From: CAZVWV01 sp964631745
GTDB taxonomy: Bacteria > Bdellovibrionota_C > UBA2361 > JBGSMV01
Direction: 5' to 3'
Assembly (NCBI GenBank): GCA_964631745.1
Contig: CAZVWV010000006.1
Location: 1 to 54,086, forward strand
Length of the DNA stretch: 54,086 bases
Both the position numbers and the translations under genes were made by a program. Numbering within the stretch: position 1 is the first letter of the stretch; each line of letters opens with the position of its first letter. The notes below the pieces were generated by a model, which ran no database searches, had not been told where the DNA came from, and saw only the letters and a program-made list of their open reading frames with translations. Below are positions 24,839 through 33,680 of the stretch, piece by piece.

Positions 24839-25831
24839 TTAAAGCACCTTAGATTTCACCCAAGCAGTTTGCACCTGCCCCAGATTCTCAATCAACTGAT
24901 CGAGCTCTCTCACGTAACGGTATTCGCCCATTAATTTTGAACCGGTGTTCTTAGCTTTGCGCGCCATGATTAGGGCTGAGACGGAGTCGTTGGTATGATA
25001 ATAAGATTCCGCCAAAACGTGCATCTCGCGCGCTGATAGCCAGTTCGAGTTTTGACAAGCCGAGGTTGCCAGTTGCGAGGCGTATTCGGGGTTATAGTAC
25101 GGACCACTCTTTAAATAAGCTTCCGCCATCAAAGAGAGCACCCGCGGGTGATTGGCTTCCAATGAAAGCGCGCGTCGAAGCTCGAGCCGGGCGTGGGCCA
25201 CTTTAGCGTCTTCTAGTAAGCTTTCAGCGAAAAGTAAGATGGCTTCAAAGGGGGCATCGTTCTTAATGGCGACGGATTCTAATTCGGTCAGACCTTTGGC
25301 GCGATCTCCGGTTACGATCTTTAGGCGGGACATCACTGCTTGGACCTTAGCGTTGTTACGCTCCTCTTCCGGTAGCGCCCCTAAAAATTTCACAGTCTCG
25401 TCCAATAAATGTCGGGGGCCGCCGTTATCAAGCACCGCAAAAAGCAGTAGAGCCAAAAATTCTGTGTCGTTAGCTTTAGGCTTGGCGCGCTTTAAAGTCC
25501 AGGCGGCATCAAGCGATCTACCGGTCCACATCTGAAGTCTAGCCAGCCGTAATACAGCCTCGCGGCTACTCTGGCTGCGAGCTACCACAAACTTAAGCTC
25601 CTTCTCGGCCTCTTCCAGCTTGCCGTTACGAAATAGGCAATAAGCCAGATCCAAACGCGCGCATAGATGCGCGGGATGATCGTAGTGTCTATCGAGCCCA
25701 CGAATATAAAGTTTCTCTGCCTGTTGGAATTTTCCCGCCCGGTAAAGCGCCGCTGCTCTGACCCAGCTAAGCACTGGAAACGTTTTCCAGTTCCGCCACC
25801 ATTTTAAGATTATGTAAGCTTTCGAAACCAT
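24839..25831 (-). CDS. Tetratricopeptide-repeat protein
   Basis: The 330-aa protein consists mainly of TPR-like helical pairs. Clear examples are AAALYRAGKFQQAEKLYIRGLD (about 26-47), LDLAYCLFRNGKLEEAEKELK (about 60-80), VLRLARLQMWTGRSLDAAWTL and LRRALSLEANHPRVLSLMAEAYL. It has no signal peptide; the first segment (YIILKWWRNWKTFPVL) is aromatic but short. TPR proteins act as scaffolds, and the partner is unknown. The stop codon ends 6 nt after repeat copy 3. It is followed upstream by another minus-strand gene of unknown function. Confidence 0.8.
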   Translation of the reverse strand: MVSKAYIILKWWRNWKTFPVLSWVRAAALYRAGKFQQAEKLYIRGLDRHYDHPAHLCARLDLAYCLFRNGKLEEAEKELKFVVARSQSSREAVLRLARLQMWTGRSLDAAWTLKRAKPKANDTEFLALLLFAVLDNGGPRHLLDETVKFLGALPEEERNNAKVQAVMSRLKIVTGDRAKGLTELESVAIKNDAPFEAILLFAESLLEDAKVAHARLELRRALSLEANHPRVLSLMAEAYLKSGPYYNPEYASQLATSACQNSNWLSAREMHVLAESYYHTNDSVSALIMARKAKNTGSKLMGEYRYVRELDQLIENLGQVQTAWVKSKVL

Positions 25832-25916
25832 CTCCCGCGTCCTTTACCTGTCCTGCCTGTGCGTGTCTTTATACATTAATATCTGCAAAAAAGGGAATTT
25901 GCTTCTGAATATGGGG

Positions 25917-26723
25917 TTAATTCACGTGATTTTTAAATAATTTATTTAGATCTGCGTGCTCGAAAACATCGGGGTGCTTTTGGTACACGATAGTATACGC
26001 ACGTAACAGTCCCTGAACTACAGTGCTGGCACTGCAATCGCCGCCTCGCCAGTTGCCTGTGAAGAAATCCCGATCGTCTGAAGAGAGTTCGTATTCGTTT
26101 CGGCCCGCAATTTTTAAAAGGGCTTCCGTCTTTAATTTAAACTCACTAATTTGGTACGAATTGAGAATCCCATTACGCTCCTCCCTTATCGGAATTCTAC
26201 ATCCTGTTACTAATTCAAGCTTGTCAGCGACTTCGGCCACTGCCCCTAAGTCCCCCCATGGAATCTTCTTTCCCAGCGCAAGATCGGCAAGTACCTCCCT
26301 TGGCTTGTTTAACAGTGCCAGTTCGTTTCGTAACATTTGAATGTCCTGCTCAGTTTGTTCACTCCTGGCCGACTCAGGACCTGCTTCTAGTTTCTTCAAT
26401 GTTTCAGCAATTGGGTCTTCATAAGCTGGCAATTGGTCAACGCATCCCACGGCAAGCTTCTGAATCGCCGCAGATATAATTCTCTCAGTCTGAGTTGAAT
26501 ACTTCACCGCCTCGATAATGTCTTCACGTGTGTCCTTTTCGGTAACTGAGTTCGCCTTGGGCTTTTCTATGTCCGGTACGTTTCCAGGATTTCCCTTGAG
26601 AGCTTGCGCAGCCAAGGTATCGCCCTGCGCCACCGTTCCCGAGCCCACCTCCCTCAAATCCAAACTTAGAGCTGTATTCCCATTCCCAACCTTCGCATCT
26701 ACCGCTACCAACCCGTCCGACAT
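25917..26723 (-). CDS. Hypothetical soluble protein
   Basis: The Met at 26723 is used (about 268 aa), although an in-frame Met at 26789 is possible. I do not recognise the family. The sequence is hydrophilic, with no signal peptide or membrane helix: an N-terminal low-complexity region (DAKVGNGNTALSLDLREVGS), an acidic middle with many Glu and Lys residues, and a C-terminal region with GNWRGGDCSASTVVQGLLR, which could be a catalytic or structural loop. It lies between the TPR gene and the candidate structured RNA, and its leader would include that RNA if transcription begins far enough upstream. Confidence 0.6.
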   Translation of the reverse strand: MSDGLVAVDAKVGNGNTALSLDLREVGSGTVAQGDTLAAQALKGNPGNVPDIEKPKANSVTEKDTREDIIEAVKYSTQTERIISAAIQKLAVGCVDQLPAYEDPIAETLKKLEAGPESARSEQTEQDIQMLRNELALLNKPREVLADLALGKKIPWGDLGAVAEVADKLELVTGCRIPIREERNGILNSYQISEFKLKTEALLKIAGRNEYELSSDDRDFFTGNWRGGDCSASTVVQGLLRAYTIVYQKHPDVFEHADLNKLFKNHVN

Positions 26724-26868
26724 AAGATTATTCTCCAAATCCCAAAAGCTAGGTCCTTTTATGAAGTTATGCCGCAAGCGCGTACACATGTGCGCTTTCG
26801 CATTAATAAATGCGAAATATTATGAAATACCGGTAATAGCTTGAGTTAACTAGATTTTTAACTAGGCC

Positions 26869-27040
26869 TTCCGAACCTGGTAACCGTTCAGGGGGTGATA
26901 AAGTGGGGTGAGGACAGTTAGCTACGAGGCGGTAATTCTGCCGCTTCGGATGGAAAACCCTGATCGGGTTTACTGTTTTTCTGAACGGTTAGTTTTTTCC
27001 ACCCCCGATTTGAGTACAAATCGGCCCCTTAGTAGGGGCT
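26869..27040. ncRNA. Candidate structured RNA with several hairpins and a possible pseudoknot
   Basis: Six helices can be read in about 170 nt with no coding potential. Closing helix A pairs 26881-26891 (TAACCGTTCAG) with 26981-26991. Inside it are CGAGGCGG/CCGCTTCG (26925-26932 with 26941-26948, one G-U) and AAACCC/GGGTTT (26955-26960 with 26966-26971). Outside are CCGATTTG/CAAATCGG (27005-27012 with 27017-27024) and GCCCC/GGGGC (27024-27028 with 27035-27039). GGGGTG at 26892-26897 can pair with CACCCC at 27000-27005, which would interleave with helix A as a pseudoknot. It does not match RNase P, tmRNA, 6S or SRP RNA as I know them. Strand is unknown. Confidence 0.55.
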
Positions 27041-27066
27041 GTATAGACCGTTAAGTTCCTCGCGAT

Positions 27067-27594
27067 CTATGTGCCCCCCGTGAACGGATTCCGAGCCTGA
27101 ACATCCGGCAGCACCACCATGCTCTTAGCAGTAGCATCTTTGCTCAAAATCTCGCCCACTGTGCTAAGGGCCGCCGCGTGCACCTCGATCGCTTTCATAA
27201 GCTCTTGAAATCTAAGAATATAGTTGCGCTCGTAGCTCATTATCTCAGAGGTGTTGCGCGAGATTTCCCAGAGCGGATTTGTGAAGGGATTCTCTGAGGG
27301 GCCCCCCAGTTGGCGCAACCGCTTTGCTACTAACTCGTCAATATTGACCCAGAATTCGAAATTATCGGCGCTATCCAGCGAGAGCCCCCGCCGCCATAGG
27401 AAGATATTCCGCTCAGTCTCCACCACAAACCAGAAGGGGTGAAAAAAATCAGGGTCCGGCATGGGCAGTAGGCCACGCCGATTCAACTCAAGCTCTGTGG
27501 TTTTAAGCAAAGGAGCCACCACCAGATTCCCTGAGCTTTTCTGAGTGACTTCGCTTGGAGAGTGGGCGTTAGCAGAACCGTTAAGGTTGAGCAT
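27067..27594 (-). CDS. Hypothetical protein
   Basis: The 175-aa protein is not recognised. It has no signal peptide. The central region is rich in aromatic residues (PDPDFFHPFWFVVETERNIFLW), followed by an acidic and Leu-rich helical part (NIDELVAKRLRQLG, LRFQELMKAIEVHAAALSTVGEIL). It starts 13 nt inside the 3' end of a very short upstream reading frame, so it may be coupled to it. Its 3' end is 27 nt from the candidate structured RNA. Confidence 0.6.
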   Translation of the reverse strand: MLNLNGSANAHSPSEVTQKSSGNLVVAPLLKTTELELNRRGLLPMPDPDFFHPFWFVVETERNIFLWRRGLSLDSADNFEFWVNIDELVAKRLRQLGGPSENPFTNPLWEISRNTSEIMSYERNYILRFQELMKAIEVHAAALSTVGEILSKDATAKSMVVLPDVQARNPFTGGT

Positions 27595-27727
27595 CTATTA
27601 ATCTCTCTTTTGGACGTTTAGGCATGCGGAATATTAGGAACTCCAAAGGTTTAGCAAGAATTACTCCAGCCAGAAAATTGAGCCAACTTATTGACACCAG
27701 GCTTGTAAAACCCAGGCGAGTGCTCAT
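27581..27727 (-). CDS. Possible small membrane protein
   Basis: From the Met at 27727 the product is about 48 aa: one hydrophobic segment (FTSLVSISWLNFLAGVILAK) and a basic tail (RMPKRPKERLID). The 3' end overlaps the start of the next minus-strand gene by 14 nt, which argues for coupling, and the start region overlaps the sbcD promoter region. Being short, it could be chance; I include it at low confidence because of the membrane-then-basic layout and the overlap. Confidence 0.35.
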   Translation of the reverse strand: MSTRLGFTSLVSISWLNFLAGVILAKPLEFLIFRMPKRPKERLIDAQP

Positions 27728-27731
27728 AATT

Positions 27732-27766
27732 GTGCAAAGTATGATAAAACGTGTACAACTTTGCAC
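27732..27766. promoter_or_regulatory. 9-bp inverted repeat upstream of sbcD (operator candidate)
   Basis: GTGCAAAGT (27732-27740) and ACTTTGCAC (27758-27766) form a perfect inverted repeat with a 17-nt spacer, ending 3 nt before the sbcD ATG. The spacer starts TATGATAAAAC, which could serve as a -10 region. The site lies in the divergent promoter region between sbcD and the small minus-strand genes and could be the operator of an SOS-like or stress regulator, which I cannot name. Confidence 0.6.
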
Positions 27767-27769
27767 CGT

Positions 27770-28930
27770 ATGTCCACTAAAGCTTTAAGACTTTGCCATC
27801 TCGCCGACGTACATCTTGGGTACCGCCGTTTCAACAGACTCAATAAATCCGGCTTCAACCAACGGGAGAGCGATGTGAACGCCGCCTTTCGGGAAGCGGT
27901 TGAAAAAATAATCGCGCTTCGACCCGACTGTGTTCTAATCGCGGGGGATTTATTTCACTCGGTGCGACCTTCCAACGCCGTCATGACCTTCGCCTTTCGA
28001 GAGATTCGGCGATTGGTGACACAACTAAAGGCACCAGTCGTAATCATCGCCGGAAATCATGAAACCCCGCGGCGCGCCGACAGCGGTTCGCCTCTAAGAA
28101 TTCTCGCTGAAATCCAAGGAGTCTTCGTAGCCGATACTAAAGAGGAGCGCTTTGCCTTCCCCGATTTAGATCTATCTGTGATGTGTCTGCCGCACGCGAC
28201 TTTACAGAATGCCCAGACTAACCTGGATCTTCTAACCGATGATAAGTACACCCACAATGTCTTGTTGACGCATGCGCAGCTGGCCGAGCGTTGGATCAGT
28301 GATTTCGGCGGAGCCACCGTGCGGCTAAGCGACCTCAAGTGTCAGATCTGGGACTACGTGGCACTTGGCCACATTCATGTGCAGACCGATGTGGCCCTAA
28401 ACGCCGCCTATTCCGGCTCAGTCGAATACAGCTCGCACAATTTTTGGAACGAAGCCTCATCTAATAAAGGCTTCTTGGAGATCGAACTACCCTCCGGCAC
28501 CAGAAAATTTCATCAACTCACTTCGCCACGCGAAGTGGTTGTGATTGCAAAACTTGATGTCGAGGGTCTGGCGTTGGAAGATGTCAATAAAGCTATCAAT
28601 GACCGTATTGAAAACATCGCAGGCGGCCTCGATGGAAAATTAGTGCGTCTTGAGGTAATAAACGTCACCCCTGAAGTGCGCCGCCAGTTAGATTACCGCG
28701 AGATTCGCAAGTGGCGCGCCAAGGCCCTGCATCTGGCGATTGATTTTCGCGCTCCGGAAAGAGACCCGGCCCAAGCCTTTGTGCGCGGGTCCTTGCAAAA
28801 GTTAGATCAGGAGCTTAAGAGCTTTCTTAAGACCTGGAAGTTTCAGCAAACGACAGAGGAGCATTGCTTCGCTACGGTGCAGGAGTATTTCAAGCGTCTG
28901 GAGGTGGAAGTTGAAGCTTCAGGAGGTTAA
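27770..28930 (+). CDS. sbcD: SbcD/Mre11-type DNA repair nuclease
   Basis: The start is the ATG at 27770, which begins the family motif sooner than an upstream TTG. The product (about 386 aa) is a calcineurin-like metallophosphoesterase with CHLADVHLG, LIAGDLFHS, IIAGNHETPR, LLTHAQL and LGHIH, in canonical order, giving the two-manganese site. SbcD is the nuclease subunit of SbcCD, which cuts hairpins and protein-blocked DNA ends. It is followed by sbcC with a 20-nt overlap, so the two are coupled. Length is usual. A 9-bp inverted repeat lies just upstream. Confidence 0.93.
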   Translation: MSTKALRLCHLADVHLGYRRFNRLNKSGFNQRESDVNAAFREAVEKIIALRPDCVLIAGDLFHSVRPSNAVMTFAFREIRRLVTQLKAPVVIIAGNHETPRRADSGSPLRILAEIQGVFVADTKEERFAFPDLDLSVMCLPHATLQNAQTNLDLLTDDKYTHNVLLTHAQLAERWISDFGGATVRLSDLKCQIWDYVALGHIHVQTDVALNAAYSGSVEYSSHNFWNEASSNKGFLEIELPSGTRKFHQLTSPREVVVIAKLDVEGLALEDVNKAINDRIENIAGGLDGKLVRLEVINVTPEVRRQLDYREIRKWRAKALHLAIDFRAPERDPAQAFVRGSLQKLDQELKSFLKTWKFQQTTEEHCFATVQEYFKRLEVEVEASGG

Positions 28931-31031
28931 ACTCACCAATTTTAGACAGCATCGGCAAACAGCGATCGCGTTTGGTTCGGGGCTTTTGGCCTTGATGGGT
29001 CATAACGGTGCCGGAAAATCGACCGTGATCGAAGCTATAAGTTTTGCGCTGTACGGCTCGAAAGCATTGCGCGGAAAGCTAGATGACGTGCGCACCCGTA
29101 ACGTCTCCAAAGATGAACCTACCAGCGTGGAGCTGATATTTGAGCATGATGGAAAGACTTTCCGCCTTCTGCGAAATCTTCACGATGCCGAGCTTTTTGT
29201 GGGGGGCGAGGGCACGCCCTTAGTCAGCGGAACACGTGATGTCAGCTCTAAAATCGCACAAACCTTGGGGCTTGAGTTTGATGAGTTCACTGCGGCCTTT
29301 CTAACACAGCAAAAGGGCTTAGAGTTCCTAAGCGCTCAGAAAGGTGCCACCGAAAGAGAGAAGTTTATTGTGCGCATGCTGGGCTATGATCGTTTAGAAA
29401 AAGTCCAGATCTTGTTGCGTGAAGACAAGCGTGATTTAAAGCAGGAGATTTTAGGGCGCGAATCCGGTTTGGGGAACGAGGACGCGCTTAATAAGGAGAT
29501 CGAAGTGCATGGCGCCGCTTTAACAGAACAGGAACGCGCCCTGGCCGATTCCGACCAAGCCTTGAAGCGCTCAGAAGATGCGCTAAATCTGGTTAAGAGC
29601 GATTACGAAACTTTAGAAGGTAAGCGCCAGGGTTACGAACAAGCTAAGCGATCATTAAACGCACTGGAAGTGCGCTTTGAGGAGCGATCTTCGGCGGTCA
29701 ATAAGCTCGACGCTAAGCGTCGTGAAATCCTGGAGACTAACCCAAAGTTGCGAGACCAACAGGCCAGCGGTGTTAACATCGAAACGCTGCGCGCTCGTGA
29801 AGAGACCTTAAGTGAACAACTAAAGGTTGAAATGGCTGTGCTTAAGGATGCTGATAGTAAATGGGCCAGACAAAAAGCAAACGCCGAAGCCCAAATTAGG
29901 CAGCTACAGCTTGGAGTGGATGGCCTAAAGGCAGAGGTAAAACTGCATCTGAGCCTGAAGGAAAGATCCGCTTGCCCAACTTGCGGACAAGAGATCGGCG
30001 AGGGCGCCAAACAGGTGACCGAGTCCATGCAGCTAAAGCTTTCGGAGATAGAGCGTGCGTTGACGGAGGCACAGGAATTATATCTGACCCTTGCGAAGGA
30101 ACCGGAAAGCATCATTCTGTGTAGGGTGCGAATCCATCAATTGGAGGACCAGCAACGCTTGGCGCGACTTGAACTTAAAGAGTTTCTTGATAGCTCTGCC
30201 AGCATAAATGAGCTGGGCACGTTAACCAAAACTTTGGAACACTCGCGCGCAGAGCTAATAGAATTGGAGAAACAACTACGCTCCGAACGAAGCCGCTTAA
30301 GCGCCACCGACTTTGACCCCGATCTTTATCTGGCGCTTAAGGGCAAATATGACGCCGCCCATGGGTTTGTCAATCTCGCCAGACTTCAGCGAGTTAAGTT
30401 GCAAGGACAGGTCGACAGTATCAAAGCTCTGCTAGAGCGAGCACGCATGGCACTGTTGGAGCTAAAAGGCCGAAAGGCTGAGCTCGGCAAATCCAAGCAG
30501 CGCCTAGTTGAACTGGAAGAGCAAGACGAGGTTCTGACTCATTTTAGGAAATACTTAAACAACGCCATTCGGCCCAGGCTCTCGGAGCTTGCCAGTGAAT
30601 TCTTAAACGATCTAAGCGACGGACGCTTCACCACCGTGGAAGTAAATCCGGATTTCAGCGCCTCGATCGTGGATGAGCGCGGCGCGCGCGGCGTCATAAG
30701 CGGCGGAGAAGAAGATCTGCTCGCGCTCTGTATGCGCCTGGCGCTTTCACAGATGTTGTTGGAACGCTCCGGGCAGAGTTTGTCTATGCTGATGCTCGAC
30801 GAAGTCTTTGGATCTCTAGATTACAGCCGACGCGTGAACGTATTGACGCTTTTGGAGAAACTGAGCGAGCGCTTTGAGCAGATTATCGTAATTACACACT
30901 TTGATGATCTGAAAGATGCCGTGCAGCAAGCAATCTTTGTCGAATACGACGAATCCAGCGGGCACAGTAGCGTGGCTGAACTTGAGTCCGAGGATAATGC
31001 CGAGGATAATAAGAGTGTGGTTAACTTTTGA
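28911..31031 (+). CDS. sbcC: SbcC/Rad50-type SMC-like ATPase
   Basis: The TTG start lies inside the end of sbcD, after GGAGGTGG. The 706-aa protein has Walker A (GHNGAGKST, about 31-39), long coiled coils, and a zinc hook CPTCGQ (about 354-359) at the centre, then the second coiled coil, signature SGGEED, Walker B LSMLMLDE and a D-loop FGSLDYSRR. It works with SbcD in ATP-dependent processing of DNA hairpins and double-strand breaks. The coiled coils are shorter than in E. coli SbcC (over 1000 aa) but like many Rad50-type proteins. The last 20 residues are acidic and divergent. Confidence 0.94.
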   Translation: MKLQEVKLTNFRQHRQTAIAFGSGLLALMGHNGAGKSTVIEAISFALYGSKALRGKLDDVRTRNVSKDEPTSVELIFEHDGKTFRLLRNLHDAELFVGGEGTPLVSGTRDVSSKIAQTLGLEFDEFTAAFLTQQKGLEFLSAQKGATEREKFIVRMLGYDRLEKVQILLREDKRDLKQEILGRESGLGNEDALNKEIEVHGAALTEQERALADSDQALKRSEDALNLVKSDYETLEGKRQGYEQAKRSLNALEVRFEERSSAVNKLDAKRREILETNPKLRDQQASGVNIETLRAREETLSEQLKVEMAVLKDADSKWARQKANAEAQIRQLQLGVDGLKAEVKLHLSLKERSACPTCGQEIGEGAKQVTESMQLKLSEIERALTEAQELYLTLAKEPESIILCRVRIHQLEDQQRLARLELKEFLDSSASINELGTLTKTLEHSRAELIELEKQLRSERSRLSATDFDPDLYLALKGKYDAAHGFVNLARLQRVKLQGQVDSIKALLERARMALLELKGRKAELGKSKQRLVELEEQDEVLTHFRKYLNNAIRPRLSELASEFLNDLSDGRFTTVEVNPDFSASIVDERGARGVISGGEEDLLALCMRLALSQMLLERSGQSLSMLMLDEVFGSLDYSRRVNVLTLLEKLSERFEQIIVITHFDDLKDAVQQAIFVEYDESSGHSSVAELESEDNAEDNKSVVNF

Positions 31032-31174
31032 GAAGTGCTGCTGTTGCCATGATCAGCCACACTATTCCTACGGAGGAGGAACCCCCGGAGGGACAATAAC
31101 CTAGAACGCATCTCACAACCCCTCGCATGTGCAGAAACTTGTGTTCCAGCGTACTAGATGGCCGTCGCTTAACT

Positions 31175-32356
31175 TTAAGTGGTACCAAGGCGTAGGGCGA
31201 CTCGCACCGTCCCGCGAGTGCTCTCCCAAATCGGTGGGGGCAATCCGCGTGCAGTGATTTCACGCCAAACCCGCCGCGTCCCTTCTCCCCACTGCTCAAT
31301 TATGCCTGCCAGAAAAAAAACGCGAGCAATGCGCCGATTAACCGGTATAGATGGATGCAGAAGATGTATCGTCTCTGGGGTTATTCTTGGCGCGGGAAGC
31401 AAGCCCGGATTTGAAATTTCTAGTTCGCTATCACCAATAATATTAAAATACGTAGCGGCAGGGTCACGGTAATCGCGATGGACCAGTGCGTTTGCGGCCA
31501 GCTCTTGAATAACGCCGACGGGGATAGCGCGAGAAGTGCGGTCGCCGCTGCCCGAAGCATCCACATGCAACGCCAAGCGATCCTTAGCAAATTCCATGAT
31601 AGCGTTAAACTGGCTAAAAAGATTACCAGTAAGAATGCGTTGGGTTAGGAAAATATCCCTTTTTTCGTCTTTAAAATGTGCCGCACGCACCTCTGCCTGC
31701 GGAATCAATTGTTGCGGATTCCTACCAAACAAAAGCAGAGCTCCCTTGGTAAGTCTCCCGGCGGCTGTAAGCTCCAATGAATCTAGAATCTGCATTATGT
31801 CGGCAAAGACGGGTAAATTAAGGTTGCGTTTCTCATTTGCCGCGGCAACAAAGCGTTTAATCTGCTCCTGATCTAATGCCTCAAGAGAAACGCCTTCAAT
31901 TACATCCCGATCGGCACCGCCTCCGTTTTGTTTTTGACCCAACATCAAATAATACTCGGATTGATCCAGCGAGACGTTACTTGGACCAACGCGTTTGTAT
32001 GGACGCCCGTAAGCCAGGTGCGGTTTAAGTGGGCTTTCGTTAATCTGGACACTCAACACCGCCTTGCCGTCGACAACGATGCGTTCGATGCTTGGGTAAA
32101 GCCGCTCGTGAGTGTTGGCTAAAATTGTCTGGCTAATCTCGCGTAGAGTGGCGTCACTTATATCTTGACCAACTATTTCACCGCCATCCTTCACGCCGCA
32201 CATCAGCACACCGCCCCTCGTGTTCGCAAAAGCCGCAATGGTTTGAACGATCTCTTTACTTTCGCGCGTGGAAAGCTTCCATTCAAGATTCTCTGATTCT
32301 TGCCAGCTACTTATTTCGAAATAGTTGAGCAACGCATTTATATCCATGGTTTGCAA
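31175..32356 (-). CDS. AlbA_2 (Schlafen-like) ATP-binding regulator
   Basis: The 393-aa protein starts with an AlbA_2 domain: ENLEWKLSTRESKEIVQTIA, AFANTRGGVLMCGVKDGGEIVGQDI and a strand with VVDGKAVLSVQINES (about 17-120). A C-terminal region (about 255-385) resembles the HATPase_c_4 domain of RecG-like regulators: ALVHRDYRDPAATY, ISNPGLLP, NRRIARVFFLAGIIEQWGEGTRR. Such proteins are called transcriptional regulators or RecG-type ATP-dependent helicases in databases, and some belong to phage-defence systems, but no defence partner lies next to it here. It is convergent with sbcC. Confidence 0.85.
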   Translation of the reverse strand: MQTMDINALLNYFEISSWQESENLEWKLSTRESKEIVQTIAAFANTRGGVLMCGVKDGGEIVGQDISDATLREISQTILANTHERLYPSIERIVVDGKAVLSVQINESPLKPHLAYGRPYKRVGPSNVSLDQSEYYLMLGQKQNGGGADRDVIEGVSLEALDQEQIKRFVAAANEKRNLNLPVFADIMQILDSLELTAAGRLTKGALLLFGRNPQQLIPQAEVRAAHFKDEKRDIFLTQRILTGNLFSQFNAIMEFAKDRLALHVDASGSGDRTSRAIPVGVIQELAANALVHRDYRDPAATYFNIIGDSELEISNPGLLPAPRITPETIHLLHPSIPVNRRIARVFFLAGIIEQWGEGTRRVWREITARGLPPPIWESTRGTVRVALRLGTT

Positions 32357-32512
32357 TCTAACATGCCGGGCTTTTGAGGCAAACTAGTACTTTGGTAGGC
32401 AAATCTTTCATCTTGACCCAACATTGTCTTCGACCTCTACCATTTTGCGTAATTGCCAAAAAAAAGTAGGGGCGAGGCCCTCCATTGAGCAGTTACGTCC
32501 CGTCGCCTACGC

Positions 32513-33049
32513 CTAATTAACGGCATTCCCCGCCACCCCTTTAGTAATATTAATGCGCTGCAAAACTAACTCGCGTAGTTCCGCCGCGCCTCTCTTGCTT
32601 AACCCGTCGATATGCGCGAATTTGCCGCTCTCCGCCGTTGGCGTTGAAAGATGCAAGTCGCAAAGTCCGAAAGCTACATCGAGTACATCTTGGTCGATGT
32701 AAACGTCAGTAATTCTTGAAAAGGGCAGGGTGATCTCACTCTTCGCAATAATGCCCTTACGGATTACTATGTTATCACCCTCGATGTCGTAAAAATAAGT
32801 TATGAAATACAGAATTGGATAGGCCAGCTTCCAAAACAGCAACAATCCTAAAATCGCCACCCAACGAAAGGTTAAAAACATAAAAGTCTCTTCTTCGATC
32901 GGAATAACCTGCGCGCGGATTAAGAGCATGGCGATCAGCGTGATGCCAGCCCAGATTAAAAGCGCAGAAACTATTCCTCGCAAATTTTGTTTTAGGATTT
33001 TTCGCTTTTGAAGGGGAATCTGATACCGCAGAGGAATGTTCGGGTCCAT
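32513..33049 (-). CDS. bPH2 (DUF304) membrane protein
   Basis: The 178-aa protein has two membrane helices (about 27-45 and 60-85) and a C-terminal bacterial pleckstrin-like domain bPH2 (about 90-165): YDIEGDNIVIRKGIIAKSE, LPFSRITDVYIDQDVLDVAFGLCDLHL. This is the YdbS/YdbT type. Function is unknown; they may act in envelope stress or protein sorting. No partner gene is adjacent. Confidence 0.85.
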   Translation of the reverse strand: MDPNIPLRYQIPLQKRKILKQNLRGIVSALLIWAGITLIAMLLIRAQVIPIEEETFMFLTFRWVAILGLLLFWKLAYPILYFITYFYDIEGDNIVIRKGIIAKSEITLPFSRITDVYIDQDVLDVAFGLCDLHLSTPTAESGKFAHIDGLSKRGAAELRELVLQRINITKGVAGNAVN

Positions 33050-33267
33050 AAAATTAGTTAACTCCTACCTGTGTGTTCTATGAGATGGGAGCTAGGCATT
33101 TCCAAAGATCTAACCCCACTAGCCACACACGATTTAGATGTGAAAGCACCAATATGGTAGCAGATCGCAGAATTCCTTAATATCCCTTAGTAACGGGCTT
33201 ATATGTGTAATTAGTTAGCGAACCTATGCGCTTGCCTTTGTACTCCAGGTCTTTTAACCTAGCGCTC

Positions 33268-33630
33268 ATGGGCCACGACTTAAGCGCTAATTCAACTATT
33301 TTTGGTAAGATAATTCGCAAAGAGATCCCAGCCAAGGTCATTTTCGAATCCGAAAATGTGTTGGCCTTTCATGACGTAAACCCGCAAGCACCGGTGCATA
33401 TACTCGTGATCCCCAAAAAGCATATCCCCGACTTAGCTTCCGCTACTGAGGGTGATTCTGCGTTGCTGGGAGAATTGTTGTTGAGCGCCCGTTCGATTGC
33501 AAAACAGTTGGACCTTGATCGGAGCGGTTATCGAGTTGTAATCAACAACGGTGAATCTGCCGGACAGACAGTGTCCCACTTGCACTTGCATATTTTATCA
33601 GGCCGCGAATTTGCGTGGCCGCCAGGTTAG
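33268..33630 (+). CDS. HIT-family nucleotide-binding protein
   Basis: The start is set at the Met at 33268, giving about 120 aa, the usual size; an upstream Met (33226) adds a leader unlike the family. The N-terminal STIFGKIIRKEIPAKV segment, the VHILVIPKKHI strand and the catalytic HLHLH triad near the C-terminus (QTVSHLHLHIL) identify an Hint-type histidine-triad hydrolase of adenosine 5'-phosphoramidates. Cytoplasmic. It lies just upstream of the acyl-CoA block but the gap of 50 nt and lack of a strong ribosome binding site leave co-transcription open. Confidence 0.9.
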   Translation: MGHDLSANSTIFGKIIRKEIPAKVIFESENVLAFHDVNPQAPVHILVIPKKHIPDLASATEGDSALLGELLLSARSIAKQLDLDRSGYRVVINNGESAGQTVSHLHLHILSGREFAWPPG

Positions 33631-33680
33631 TTAGTCAATTCCATAAGAGATTAAATACCTAAAACGCGTTGGAGCTGCCC

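Noticed and set aside
26869..27040. Structured region as RNase P, tmRNA, 6S or SRP RNA
   Set aside because: I looked for the conserved cores of these RNAs (for example GAGGAAAGUCC, GGUUCGAUUCC-type tags, the SRP GGAAGGAAGCAGC loop) and saw none.
26869..27040. Structured region as a retron msr-msd
   Set aside because: No reverse transcriptase gene is in the window.
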